DNA of 64,000 nt from Eurosta solidaginis (lineage: Eukaryota > Arthropoda > Insecta > Diptera > Tephritidae), in NCBI RefSeq assembly GCF_040869045.1, contig NC_090319.1:64080779-64144778 (forward strand), read 5' to 3'. The notes under the pieces are model-generated. The model had not been told where the DNA came from. It saw only the letters and a program-made list of their open reading frames with translations, and did not search any database. Positions 9,598-18,793 of the stretch are shown piece after piece. The first letter of the stretch is position 1. Each line of letters starts with the position of its first letter. The translations under genes and the position numbers were made by a program.

Positions 9598-10360
9598 GTA
9601 GTTATTAACTGTGAAGAGTTCCAGGAACACGTTTCATCTAGTAATACTGATCTTTCAAATGACATCACGGCATGGACGGAGGGGCTAGAGGAAGACTATC
9701 ATAGTAAGGAAAACCAGCCGCACGAATGTTGTGAAACATCAAATTGACACTGGAGACGCGAGGCCGATACGTCATGCTCCTCGTAGTGTTCCACTGGCGA
9801 AGCGGGAAGTTGTGAGTCAAATCGTACAAGAAATGAGAGCTCGCCGGTGGTACTTGTGAGGAAGAAGGATCGGAAAATGAGGTTTTGCGTGGACTACCGC
9901 ATGTTGAACGATGTCACGAAAAAGGATGGCTACCCATTGCCAATAATTGACGACACTCTGGACTACGAAATGGTTTTCCACACTGGACTTGAAAAGTGGC
10001 TACTGGCAAGTGGAGGTGAAGGAGGAAGATAAAGAGAAAAAAGCCTTCAGTGTCGGTGATGATCTTTGGCAATTTACAGTGATGCCTTTTTGGACTTTGT
10101 AATGCACCAGCTACTTTTGAGAGACTCATGGATCAGGTACTGAAAGGGCTACATTGGAAAACATGCTTGGTGTACCTGGACGACATCATCGTATTGGGCA
10201 AGAACTTTGATGAACATCTTAAGAACTTGGAGGAAGTTTTCCAGGGAATAGCTGGGGCTGGTCTGAAACTAAGCCCCAAAAAGTGTTCGCTGTTTAAAAG
10301 GGAAGTAAATTATTTGGGTCACAAGGTAACGACAGAAGGTATCCGAATGAAAAGATAGAG
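9598..10360 (+). pseudogene. pol: gypsy reverse transcriptase, broken
   Basis: RT motifs appear in pieces. [20 protein letters not shown] lies at about 9885-9945. LVYLDDIIVLGKNFDEH, with the YLDD catalytic box, lies at about 10165-10215. [10 protein letters not shown] ends the thumb. Relative to the copy at 35300-35500, about 20 bp are missing around DTLD (near 9960), and stretches before 9840 are deleted. Not functional. Confidence 0.85.
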
Positions 10361-10525
10361 GCAGTAAAGGATTGGCCAAGACCACAGAACTTGCATGAAT
10401 TAAGAAGTTTCCTTGGGCTGTGCACATATTACCGCCGATTTTAACCAAACTTTTCCAGCGTAGCCCATATCCTCCATGAGCTTACAAGAAAAAATAAAGC
10501 TTTTGAATGGAAGAAGGAGCAAGAA

Positions 10526-10894
10526 GTGGCTTTCCAAACATTGAAGGAGCGTTTGTGCACTGCCCCAATGTTGGCATATCCGATTCCAGGAGCAACATTT
10601 AATCTAGATACAGATGCGGGTGGATATGCTATAGGAGGCGTTTTATCACAACTGGTCGATGGACAGGAGAAGGTAGTTGCATATTACAGCCGATCAATTG
10701 AAAAACCAGAGAGGAACTATTGCGTTACATGGAGGGAGCTGTTGGCATTGGTAGAGTGTATTAAACATGTTCACAAGTACCTCTGCGGTCAGCGATTCCG
10801 CGTCAGGACAGATCACGCAGCGTTGATATGGCTCTTGCAGTTCCGTAATCCAGAAGGACAATTGGCACGGTGGATCGAGCGACTGCAGAGCTAA
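10526..10894 (+). pseudogene. pol: gypsy RNase H domain, open but detached
   Basis: The 122-residue frame has the retroviral RNase H layout: LDTDAGGYAIGGVLSQ, then RELLALVECIKH, then RTDHAAL. The acidic catalytic residues of this family are therefore present. A stop at 10892 (GAGCTAAGAC, where the other copy reads tyrosine) separates it from downstream integrase sequence (11050-11375). Confidence 0.85.
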
Positions 10895-11049
10895 GACTTT
10901 TCCATTGAGCATCGAAAAGGTAGTACCCATGGATATACTGATGCAATGTCACGAAGACCATGCAGTTTGGAATGCAAGCACTGTTCAAAGGTCGACGCTA
11001 AATAAGAAATTAAAGATGTGCGGCTAATGACTGTAACATGTACTGATGA

Positions 11050-11380
11050 ATGGGACAAAGAACAACTAAGGAAGTGTCAGCTAGAAATACAGATCTGTCA
11101 CATGTTATGCGAGGGCTCGAACGAAATGAAAGACCAAACAGAGAGATGTCAGCAGAGATTCCTATTGCGAAGTCACATTGGACGCAGTGGAACAGTTTAG
11201 AATTGATATCTAGTTGCTTGCATCGAGTATGGGAGAGTAAAGATGGTCAAAGTAAGAAGAAACTTATAGTTGTTCCAAAGGAAAAGGATTCCCGACCTTC
11301 TCAGTGAATTACATAACGGTCCAAGTGGAGGCCATCTTGGGATCACGAAGACGCTCGAGAAAATCAAGCAGAGATTCTAA
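11050..11380 (+). pseudogene. pol: gypsy integrase N-terminal zinc region, 3' truncated
   Basis: Frameshifted pieces correspond to the linker and the first His residues of the HHCC zinc domain (ELHNGPSGGHLGIT equivalent, 11300-11350). The element ends near AAAATCAAGCAGAGATTCTA, before the Cys pair and the catalytic core. Confidence 0.7.
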
Positions 11381-11381
11381 G

Positions 11382-11705
11382 AGATTTTCTAAGCCCCTCT
11401 GCAGTTATTTGGAAAGCACTCCGAGTGTATTTCTGTCACGAAAAAGCTTCTCACCGTTCGTAGTCTGCACAAACATACATAAGCGGGTCGCCCCTCGGCA
11501 GTGATTTGGTAGGCACTCCGAGGGTATTTCTATTATGAAATGCTTATCTACCTTGTAGATGCAGATCGGAGTCGGCATAAAACATGTAGGACCCTACCCC
11601 AAAATTTTTAGAAACATTAAAAGTAGCACGACGCAATTTGGAAGAGGAGCTCGGCCTAAAGTCTCTTTGGAGGTAATCGCGCTTTACTTTTATTTATTTT
11701 ATATA
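11382..11705 (+). mobile_element. tRNA-type SINE family, 5'-truncated copy with internal duplication
   Basis: The body reads CACTCCGAGTGTATTTCTG, then GATCGGAGTCGGCATAAAAC, then GAGCTCGGCCTAAAGTCTC, and ends in TTTATTTATTTTAT. It matches the complement of 11907-12266. The GGCACTCCGAG-GTATTTCT segment occurs twice (11410-11440 and 11500-11535), so part of the body is duplicated. The tRNA-like head is missing. Confidence 0.75.
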
Positions 11706-11906
11706 AGCCACGCTATAAATGCCGCTAACATATAATGAGATTATCTTCACTTTCTTACTTAATTCCTTATCGGTAACTAAGTAACTATATTTACTATGTA
11801 AAGTTTCCCCTCCGATAATTGGTAATTATGAACGAAATGGAGAGAAATGATACTTTTTCTAAGATCTAGCGATGATTGTTAGGTTCCGTCTCTTTCTCTC
11901 TCTCTT
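11706..11906. other. Spacer between the two SINEs
   Basis: AT-rich with a CT-rich tract (11890-11907). Nothing recognised. Confidence 0.5.
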
Positions 11907-12266
11907 AAAAAAATAAATAAATGTAAGGCGTGATAGCCTCCGAAGAGATTTTAGGCCGAGCTTCTCTTCCAACTTGCGCCGTGCTCCTTTTTAATTTTTC
12001 CTACAAATTGGCGGGACGGGACCTATTTGTTTTATGCCGACTCCGAAGGCATCTGCGAGGCAGATGAATTTTCACTGAGAGCTTTTCATGGCAGAAATAC
12101 ACTCGGAGTGCTTGCTAAACACTGCCGAGGGGCGACACCGCTTAGAAAAATGTTCTTCTAATTAAAAGCCTTATTTCTAAAACTTTGATGTTGCTTTGCC
12201 ACGGGTGTGAACCCAGGGCATACGGTGTGGTAGGCGGAGTAAGCTACCATCACACCACGGTCCCTC
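11907..12266 (-). mobile_element. tRNA-type SINE, near full length
   Basis: Read on the minus strand, it begins ACCGTGGTGTGATGGTAGC and carries a box-B-like GGGTTCACACCC about 40 bp on. It then has the conserved body (GTCGCCCCTCGGCAGTG, GGAGTCGGCATAAAAC, GCTCGGCCTAAAATCTC) and ends in an ATTTATTTATTT tail. This is a pol III-type SINE with a tRNA-like head. It lies tail to tail with the copy at 11382-11705. Confidence 0.78.
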
Positions 12267-12419
12267 TCTCTTGGAAACATAAAAATGAATAGGAAACGTC
12301 AAAAATGCGTTAACGAAATGGCCGGCCAAGAGACTGGACGTTTAATAATCAAGTGCTTAGGGATGGGACATATGTAGTGGTGTATATTATGTCTAAAAAT
12401 TAGACACTTGATGCTTACA

Positions 12420-13092
12420 GCATAGTTCAGATCTGGGAGACATTAAATGCAAGTGAAAAAATAATCCGCTAGGTGGCGCACGGATCGAGATATACAGAAA
12501 ATTTATTTTAAAATGGAAAATTTGCGACCGAATTTCAACTAACTTTTCGGTGATCCAGAGACTTGAAACTTAGCACATAGTTTGAGAGTTGATGGCACTA
12601 CAATTCGTGGGAAACAAAATGCCGCCAGGTAGCAGACGAATCGAGATAAACGAAAATCCCTGAAAATCCCTGAAAAAACGCAGGGAATCTTGCGATCGAT
12701 TTTTAAGTAACTTCCCGGTGAGCTAGAGACCTGAAACTTGGGCCGTGAGCCAGAACCCTATGACAATGCAATATTTGATCAAACAAAACCCGCTAGGTGG
12801 CGCATGGATCGAGATATTAAGAAAATTAGTTTTGATTTGGGAATCTTTCAATCCATTTTTAACTAACTTCCCGGTGACCTAGAGACTTGAAACTTGGCAC
12901 ACTGTTCGAGGCTTTTTGACAATACAATTTACATAAAACAATTCCGCTAGGTGGCGCGCTAAGTGAGCTAACTACATATCCTTGAAAAACGAGGGGAATC
13001 TTGCGATCTATTTTTGAGTAACTTGCTGGTGAGCTAGAGACGTGGAACTAGGGCCGTGGTTCAGAACCCGGTGACAATGCAACATTTATCAA
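12420..13092. repeat. Degenerate tandem repeat, unit about 155-170 bp, four units
   Basis: The anchor CCGCTAGGTGGCGC and its variants start near 12466, 12622, 12790 and 12944. Each is followed by ATCGAGATA, then CTTCCCGGTGA-CTAGAGAC-TGAAACTTGG. The units are diverged. A similar CTTCCCGGTG...CTGAAATTTTGCACAC phrase occurs at 37614-37655. The repeat ends just before the start of Helentron A. Confidence 0.7.
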
Positions 13093-13430
13093 AATAAGTA
13101 AGGAAGGTTAAGTTCGGGTGTAACCGAACATTACATACTCAGTTGAGAGCTATGGTGACAACATAAGGGAAAATAACCATGTAGGAAAATGAACCGAGGG
13201 AAACCCTGGAATGTGTTTGTATGACATGTGTATCAAATGAAAGGCATTAAAGAGTATTTTATGAAGGAGTGGGCCGTAGTTCTATAGGCGGACGCCATTT
13301 AGGGATATCGCCATAAAGGTGGATCAGGGTTGACTCTAGAATTTGTTTGTAAAATATGGGTATCAAATGAAAGGTGTTAAAGAGTATTTTATGAGGGAGT
13401 GGGCCATAGTTCTATAGGTGGACGCCATTT

Positions 13431-14139
13431 CAGGCTGAGCTCAGGCCAAGGGGGTCACTGCTGGCGGACAGTGAACGGCCTATTAATTAGGTTAGCTGCG
13501 AATATCAAATAAGCAGCCCTCGACCAAGAGCGGCTGGTGAGGAGGGTTTGGCTTAAAAGGCCTAAAGCACCCTGAGAACCTCCAGTGACAGGGCGAGTAG
13601 ATGCCGCCCTGAATTAAGCATCCACAGCCTAGTGCGGGGTTGCTTCGAGGGAATACCTACCCAAGATAGGGAGGCAACTATACGACGTGGGATACACACT
13701 CAGGAAGGTAAAGAGGTAAATTATTTGTAAATTTAAGGTGATTGTCACATTAAGACTGAGCCTTAATTAAGGTATACTGGAATCAACGACTCGGATATGT
13801 TTGTTAAGGGCTGGCGAATGTGGCATTCGGAAATCTCAGTACACGGCTTGACACACCGTCGAAATGACTTTCCGGTTAATGTCCCATTCGTCTCCGTCCC
13901 GTTAAAACCTTGGCAGGCCTTGGGGTACGTTCAAAGTCCGTCATCATTAAGTTGGTGGTGCAGGTTCGGTTGAGATCCTCCCGATTAATACTGATCTGGC
14001 TCTGAACGCAGTCTTCATGAGGGACTGCGTCAACCATCACGTGGCCTCCCTGCCTTCGCATAGACAACCACGGGATCTATATAGGTAACTGCACACTCGG
14101 ACCAAGATAGCGGCCTCAAGTGGGGACCCAATTAAATAA
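13431..14139 (+). promoter_or_regulatory. 5' UTR of the R1-clade element
   Basis: GC-richer than its surroundings, with no frame of note. It begins CAGGCTGAGCTCAGG at the target junction. Non-LTR elements carry their promoter internally here. Confidence 0.6.
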
Positions 14140-14469
14140 ATGATGAGCAACAACAATACTAAAATAAAAAACCAAACACAGGAGAATGAAATGGCGTTCA
14201 ATCCATTCGTAGGAAGGAAGCTAGCTCGCTCTCCAGAAGGGCGTGGCCCATCGGCTGGGGGCCTTAACATTTCGTCGCAAGTGGTAACGAAACCCAAAGG
14301 AGCGGAGGCCGAAAGCAAGCAAGGAGCATTGTCGCCGGGTGCTACACCGAAGCTTTGCAAAAAGAACTCCGACGGCAAGGCTCAAACGGGCACACCATTA
14401 TTAAGTGAGCTAATTAAGCAGGCGTCAGCTGCGTTAAATCAGCAAAACCCCCTGGAGAGAAAAAGATGA
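14140..14469 (+). pseudogene. R1-clade ORF1, N-terminal part
   Basis: 109 residues from ATG 14140, a basic, low-complexity N-terminus of the gag-like protein. It ends in a TGA that overlaps the ATG of the next frame (ATGA, 14466-14469) just after GAGAGAAAAAG. Two readings are possible: a one-base indel in the A-run splits a single ORF1, or the downstream frame is a separate start. The continuing Gag-like sequence in the next frame makes a frameshift more likely. Confidence 0.6.
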
Positions 14470-15572
14470 CCAAGCTAGGCAAGGCGATTGAGGACTTGAT
14501 GCAGTTCTTCATAGGGCGTAATAATATACACGCGGAAATCAAGCGCTTGGCCTCCGTAATAAAAGTGCTGTACATCGAGTCGGCCCTAGAGGTAAAGAAT
14601 TTAGAACATAAATTGCGTGCAAGCGAATGCGCCAAGGATAGAAGTCCATCACCCCCAGGAAAGCGACCGAGGAATAATTCGTACTCGACCAAGGAGAACA
14701 ACGTGGTAAAACCCACTACTACTCTAAAAGATGTCTTACCAGGGCACGTGGGTGGACACAAACGACGGCAAGAAACGCAAGAGAAGACGGAGCGGAAAGA
14801 GGAAACTGCAGCCCAAAAGACGGGAGAGTGGCAGTTAGCCAAAAAGAAGAGCAAGAAAAAATCACTTAAGGCTAGGCCGGATGCAATCATCATTTCCAAG
14901 GCGGGGGATGCGACGTACGCCGACATATTGCGTAAAGTGAGAAGATGCGACGAATTAAAATCCCTGGGTGATGACGTCAAAACGATTAGAAGAACGGCGA
15001 AAGGAGAGCTGTTACTAGAGCTGAAAAAATCGCAAGATGGGAAAACAAGCGCGTACCAAGCAGAAATTGAAGCGGTACTAAAGGACTCAGCTAAAGTTAT
15101 AACAAAGTCCCAAATGGTCACGCTACAGTGCAGAGATCTCGATGAGATTACTACGCCCGAGGAGATTTGCAACGCCCTCCACCAGCAATGCAACATCAAA
15201 CTTCCAGATGTGGCTGCCATAAAAAGCATACGCACAGGGTACAGTGGCACGAAGTCGGCACTTATAAGCCTTACAGCGGATGATGCCAAGGCGGTTCTTA
15301 ATACGCAAAGAATCCGGGTAGGATGGGTTTCCTGCCGAATTAGAGAGCTCAAGCAAGAAAAACGCTGTTATAGGTGCTGGGGCTACGGGCATATAGCTCA
15401 GAAATGTAAGGAGACTGTAGATAGGTCTAGCCTATGCAGGAAATGCGGCCAGGAAGGTCATAAGGCTGCAAGTTGCGAAAATGCACCGAAATGCGCGCTA
15501 TGTGGGGGACAACATTCAGCAGGCAGTTTTAAATGCCCACAACGAGAGGGCAGCAAAATGACTGTCTCATGA
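14466..15572 (+). CDS. R1-clade ORF1 (gag-like) with three CCHC zinc knuckles
   Basis: The 368-residue nucleic-acid-binding protein of the retrotransposon. The N-terminal half is charged and Lys/Glu-rich (KEETAAQKTGEWQLAKKKSK). The middle contains a Gag fold typical of the group (residues about 130-280). The C-terminus has three zinc knuckles: CYRCWGYGHIAQKC, CRKCGQEGHKAASC and CALCGGQHSAGSFKC. It would coat the element RNA in the RNP. Its TGA overlaps the ORF2 start (ATGA, 15569-15572), which suggests coupled re-initiation. The true N-terminus probably includes the preceding frame. Confidence 0.85.
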   Translation: MTKLGKAIEDLMQFFIGRNNIHAEIKRLASVIKVLYIESALEVKNLEHKLRASECAKDRSPSPPGKRPRNNSYSTKENNVVKPTTTLKDVLPGHVGGHKRRQETQEKTERKEETAAQKTGEWQLAKKKSKKKSLKARPDAIIISKAGDATYADILRKVRRCDELKSLGDDVKTIRRTAKGELLLELKKSQDGKTSAYQAEIEAVLKDSAKVITKSQMVTLQCRDLDEITTPEEICNALHQQCNIKLPDVAAIKSIRTGYSGTKSALISLTADDAKAVLNTQRIRVGWVSCRIRELKQEKRCYRCWGYGHIAQKCKETVDRSSLCRKCGQEGHKAASCENAPKCALCGGQHSAGSFKCPQREGSKMTVS

Positions 15573-18541
15573 GGGTATTGCAGCTCAATTTAAACCATTG
15601 CGAGGCAGCCCAAGAGCTATTATCCCAAACAGTCTATGAAGGAGGATATGACATAGTGGTACTCTCTGAACAATACAAAAATCGCCAGGAGCAGGGTTGG
15701 CTCTCAGATTCAGCAGGGAAAGCCTCAATTTGGGCACCAGGGAAATTTCTCCCACAGGAAATTATGACGCCAACGGTAGCAGGATTCACGTGGGCAAAAA
15801 TCAACGGTATATACGTCTTCAGTTGCTATGCCCCTCCGAGCATGACCATCGCCGAGTTCGAAGACATGATATACGGGATCACCATTGAAGCACGAGGTAA
15901 ACACCCGCTTTTTGTGTGTGGAGACTTCAATGCATGGTCATCTGTGTGGGGAAGTAGACGAACCAACGAAAGAGGGAGAGTTCTCCTCGAAAGTCTTACT
16001 TCTTTGAGGCTAGAACTCCTAAATGAACCAGGGATATATACCTTCGATACAGGTACCAGACGATCCATTATATATCTCACCTTCGCTAGCAGCGAAATAG
16101 CAAGACGAGCAAAATGGTCCATAAGCAACGTCTACACACACAGCGACCATAAAGCTATTAGCGTAGAGCTGCTCGAAACTCCACGAACGGTAGCAGCAAG
16201 ACATCGACAAAGTAGGAAATGGAAACAGCACCTTTTCGACCCTCAAATATTTGACATTATCTGGAAGGACGCCATAGTACGAGAATCGCATGCGGAAGAC
16301 CAGTCGGTTCAAATCACTAAGTTGCTATGTATGGCATGTGATGCTGCCATGCCCAGAAGTCGCGGAAAAGCACAGCGCACTCCGGTATATTGGTGGAATG
16401 ACGAAATTGCGGAAGAGCGTAGAAAATGCCACAAAGCACGAAGAACAGCGCAGAGGGCACGCTCATCACCACGATATGCAGAGCTACACAGCACCTATGT
16501 CGCACAAAGAAAGGCACTTAAAAATGCCATAAAAAAGAGCAAGAAGTTATGCTTTAGGGAACTGCTGGATAATGTCGACCTAGATCCTTGGGGATCAGCC
16601 TACAGAACTGTGATGGCCAAAGTTAAAGGACCGATATCACAGCAACCTACGTGCACGATACTGATGAATATTATTGTTGAAACACTTTTCCCGGCGCAAG
16701 ATCGCTGGACTTATCCAAGCGAGGATCTAGAAAGTACGGAAATTCCGCAAATTACAGAGCAAGAGGTGCTGGACGCTGCAAAAAGAGTTGCTGATAACAA
16801 ATCCCCAGGACCCGACGAAGTACCAAACATAGCCCTTAAAGCCGCGATTACAACTAGGGCTGCATTATTTACTGATCTTTTTAATGCCTGTATGCAAGAA
16901 GGCGTGTTCCCTCGCCCGTGGAAACGACAAAGACTTGTCCTATTGCTGAAACGTGGTAAACAGCCGGACCAACCATCCTCATATAGGCCACTTTGTATGC
17001 TGGATTCCCTAGGGAAGATTTTCGAGCGTATAATTAGTGAGCGCCTACAGCTGACTCTAGAAAGACCAGGTGGCTTATCGAATAGTCAATATGGATTTCG
17101 CAAATCAAGATCCACCGTAGATGCAATACAAACAGTCGTCAATATAGCTAGAGAAGCTATCTCTGGAGGCCAAAATAAAAGGAAGTTCTGTGCACTGATT
17201 ATGTTGGACATCAAGAATGCTTTTAACACTGCGAACTGGATGCAGATAATGGCAGCGCTGCAAAGCTTCGGCACTCCAGCTTACTTACGCAGAATTATAG
17301 GTAGCTATCTTAAAGACAGAGTACTTCTTTTTGACACGGATCAAGGAGCTAAAGAGTACAAAATCACAGGAGGCGTCCCGCAGGGATCTGTTCTCGGTCC
17401 AACGCTTTGGAATGTAATGTATGACGGGGTGCTAAAGATTGATCTACCAGAAAACACGCAAATTGTGGGATATGCTGATGATATTGCAGTGGTAGTAGTG
17501 GCCAAGAAACTGGACCTGCTTCAAGCATTATGTAATGACGCCGTAGCAAGAATAAAGGAATGGCTGACCAATACAGGACTGGAGTTGGCTAGCCAAAAGA
17601 CGGAAGTGGTATTAGTAAGCTCCAAACGGTCGGCGAACGAGTTAGTCTTAACTGTCGGGGATCATCAAATCACCTCAAAGGATTCCTTAAAATACTTAGG
17701 AGTGCACATTGACTCTAAGTTAACTTTCAAAGAGCACTTCAGAGCGGTGGGGGAGAAAATTACCAAAGTTAATGGATCACTTATGCGAATAATGCCTAAC
17801 ATTGGTGGTCCGCGCGAAGCTATACGTCAGCTATTGTCCACAGTAACCAGCTCAATAATACTATACGCAGCACCAGTGTGGTATGGATCTAAACAGACCC
17901 ATCAAAAATATATATTAGCAGCGTACCGACTTGCTTCTTTAAGAATAGCAAGTGCTTATCGGACGGTGTCCGACGACGCGATCCTGGTTATAACCCGGAA
18001 AATCCCAGTGGACTTACTGGCAAGCGAAATGGCCGATCTGTATAACACTAATATCGAGCGACCATCTGAAGAAGACAAGAAAAGAGCAAGGACACAAACA
18101 ATAGCTAAGTGGCAAGAACGGTGGGAGGCCTCGAGTAAAGGGCGTTGGACTTTCACACTAGTTTGGAACGTAGCTCAATGGAATGAGCGGAAGCGCGGCG
18201 AACTGAACTACCATCTCACGCAAATAATGAGTGGACATGGCGGTTTCAAAGAGTATTTATGGAAGCGTAGGATAGAGGAAGATCCTCATTGCCCAATGTG
18301 TACCACAGAGTTAGAAAACGCAGAACACGTCATGTTCTACTGCCCCCGTTTCCACGAAGAAAGACTCACCTTGCATGGAGTCTTTGGGGAGGAACCTACC
18401 ACGAGAAATTTAGTTTCACATATGTGCAGCAGGAAAGAATGCTGGACTGCAGTGAGCAAAATGGCATTTATAGTAATGACACGCCTGATGGATGCTGAGA
18501 GGGAGCGCAGAGAAATGCGCATGCGAAGCAGTGGTGATTAA
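15569..18541 (+). CDS. R1-clade ORF2: endonuclease and reverse transcriptase
   Basis: The start is set at ATG 15569 (MRVLQLNLNHCEAAQELL), where the endonuclease homology begins. An upstream in-frame ATG at 15533 lies inside ORF1. It gives 990 residues, about the usual length. The APE-type endonuclease (residues 1-220) shows SEQY, CGDFNAWSSVWGS and a final SDH, but the conserved SxIDLTxxS reads SIIYLTFAS (codon 16073-16075), replacing a catalytic Asp. The reverse transcriptase follows (about 400-700) with the catalytic box YADDIAVVVV and GGVPQGSVLGPTLWN. The C-terminus has CPMC...HVMFYC. It would nick the target and copy the RNA there. The frame is uninterrupted, so the copy is recent, but nicking is probably lost. 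Confidence 0.9.
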   Translation: MRVLQLNLNHCEAAQELLSQTVYEGGYDIVVLSEQYKNRQEQGWLSDSAGKASIWAPGKFLPQEIMTPTVAGFTWAKINGIYVFSCYAPPSMTIAEFEDMIYGITIEARGKHPLFVCGDFNAWSSVWGSRRTNERGRVLLESLTSLRLELLNEPGIYTFDTGTRRSIIYLTFASSEIARRAKWSISNVYTHSDHKAISVELLETPRTVAARHRQSRKWKQHLFDPQIFDIIWKDAIVRESHAEDQSVQITKLLCMACDAAMPRSRGKAQRTPVYWWNDEIAEERRKCHKARRTAQRARSSPRYAELHSTYVAQRKALKNAIKKSKKLCFRELLDNVDLDPWGSAYRTVMAKVKGPISQQPTCTILMNIIVETLFPAQDRWTYPSEDLESTEIPQITEQEVLDAAKRVADNKSPGPDEVPNIALKAAITTRAALFTDLFNACMQEGVFPRPWKRQRLVLLLKRGKQPDQPSSYRPLCMLDSLGKIFERIISERLQLTLERPGGLSNSQYGFRKSRSTVDAIQTVVNIAREAISGGQNKRKFCALIMLDIKNAFNTANWMQIMAALQSFGTPAYLRRIIGSYLKDRVLLFDTDQGAKEYKITGGVPQGSVLGPTLWNVMYDGVLKIDLPENTQIVGYADDIAVVVVAKKLDLLQALCNDAVARIKEWLTNTGLELASQKTEVVLVSSKRSANELVLTVGDHQITSKDSLKYLGVHIDSKLTFKEHFRAVGEKITKVNGSLMRIMPNIGGPREAIRQLLSTVTSSIILYAAPVWYGSKQTHQKYILAAYRLASLRIASAYRTVSDDAILVITRKIPVDLLASEMADLYNTNIERPSEEDKKRARTQTIAKWQERWEASSKGRWTFTLVWNVAQWNERKRGELNYHLTQIMSGHGGFKEYLWKRRIEEDPHCPMCTTELENAEHVMFYCPRFHEERLTLHGVFGEEPTTRNLVSHMCSRKECWTAVSKMAFIVMTRLMDAERERREMRMRSSGD

Positions 18542-18751
18542 ATGGACACTCAGAGCAAATAGCGGGAACCTGGACGCAGGGACAACAGTAGGCTCTTAAA
18601 AAATGAGAAATATGGAACGCCACCCTGAAGTAATGCGAAAGTGGTGCCGGGGTGGGCGACGGTTCCAGAACGGGGCTGTTTTTTAGTCTACGGACACACG
18701 GTTGCTGCGACGGCAGCAATTATGGTGCATTAGGCATTTTTCAGCCTCCCC

Positions 18752-18791
<40 letters not shown>
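18542..18791 (+). other. R1-clade 3' UTR and poly(A) tail
   Basis: A 3' UTR of about 210 bp and a run of about 38 A (18754-18791) that ends at the target duplication. A long clean A run fits a recent insertion. Confidence 0.85.

Positions 18792-18793
<2 letters not shown>

Larger units (their letters stand above)
8825..11380 (+). mobile_element. Ty3/gypsy pol fragment without LTRs
   Basis: Runs from just after the Gag zinc knuckle through protease, reverse transcriptase and RNase H into the first half of the integrase zinc domain, then stops at a junction near 11380 with a SINE. It is collinear with the minus-strand gypsy at 34000-36600. No LTR is attached on either side, so it is a remnant. 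Many frames are broken. Confidence 0.88.
13431..18791 (+). mobile_element. Full-length non-LTR retrotransposon, R1 clade
   Basis: The 5.36-kb insert within a satellite monomer has a 9-bp target duplication, ACGCCATTT (13422-13430 and 18792-18800), and a poly(A) tail (18754-18791). It has a 5' UTR of about 700 bp, a gag-like ORF1 and an ORF2 with apurinic-type endonuclease, reverse transcriptase and a C-terminal CCHC motif. The LQLNLNHCEAAQELL start of ORF2, the domain order and the ATGA overlap between ORFs point to the R1 clade (R1/TRAS/SART/Waldo group). Clade placement is from motif memory, not a tree. Confidence 0.88.

Noticed and set aside
11304..11504. Short frame bridging the gypsy fragment and SINE
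   Set aside because: It crosses the junction of two unrelated elements, so it is accidental.
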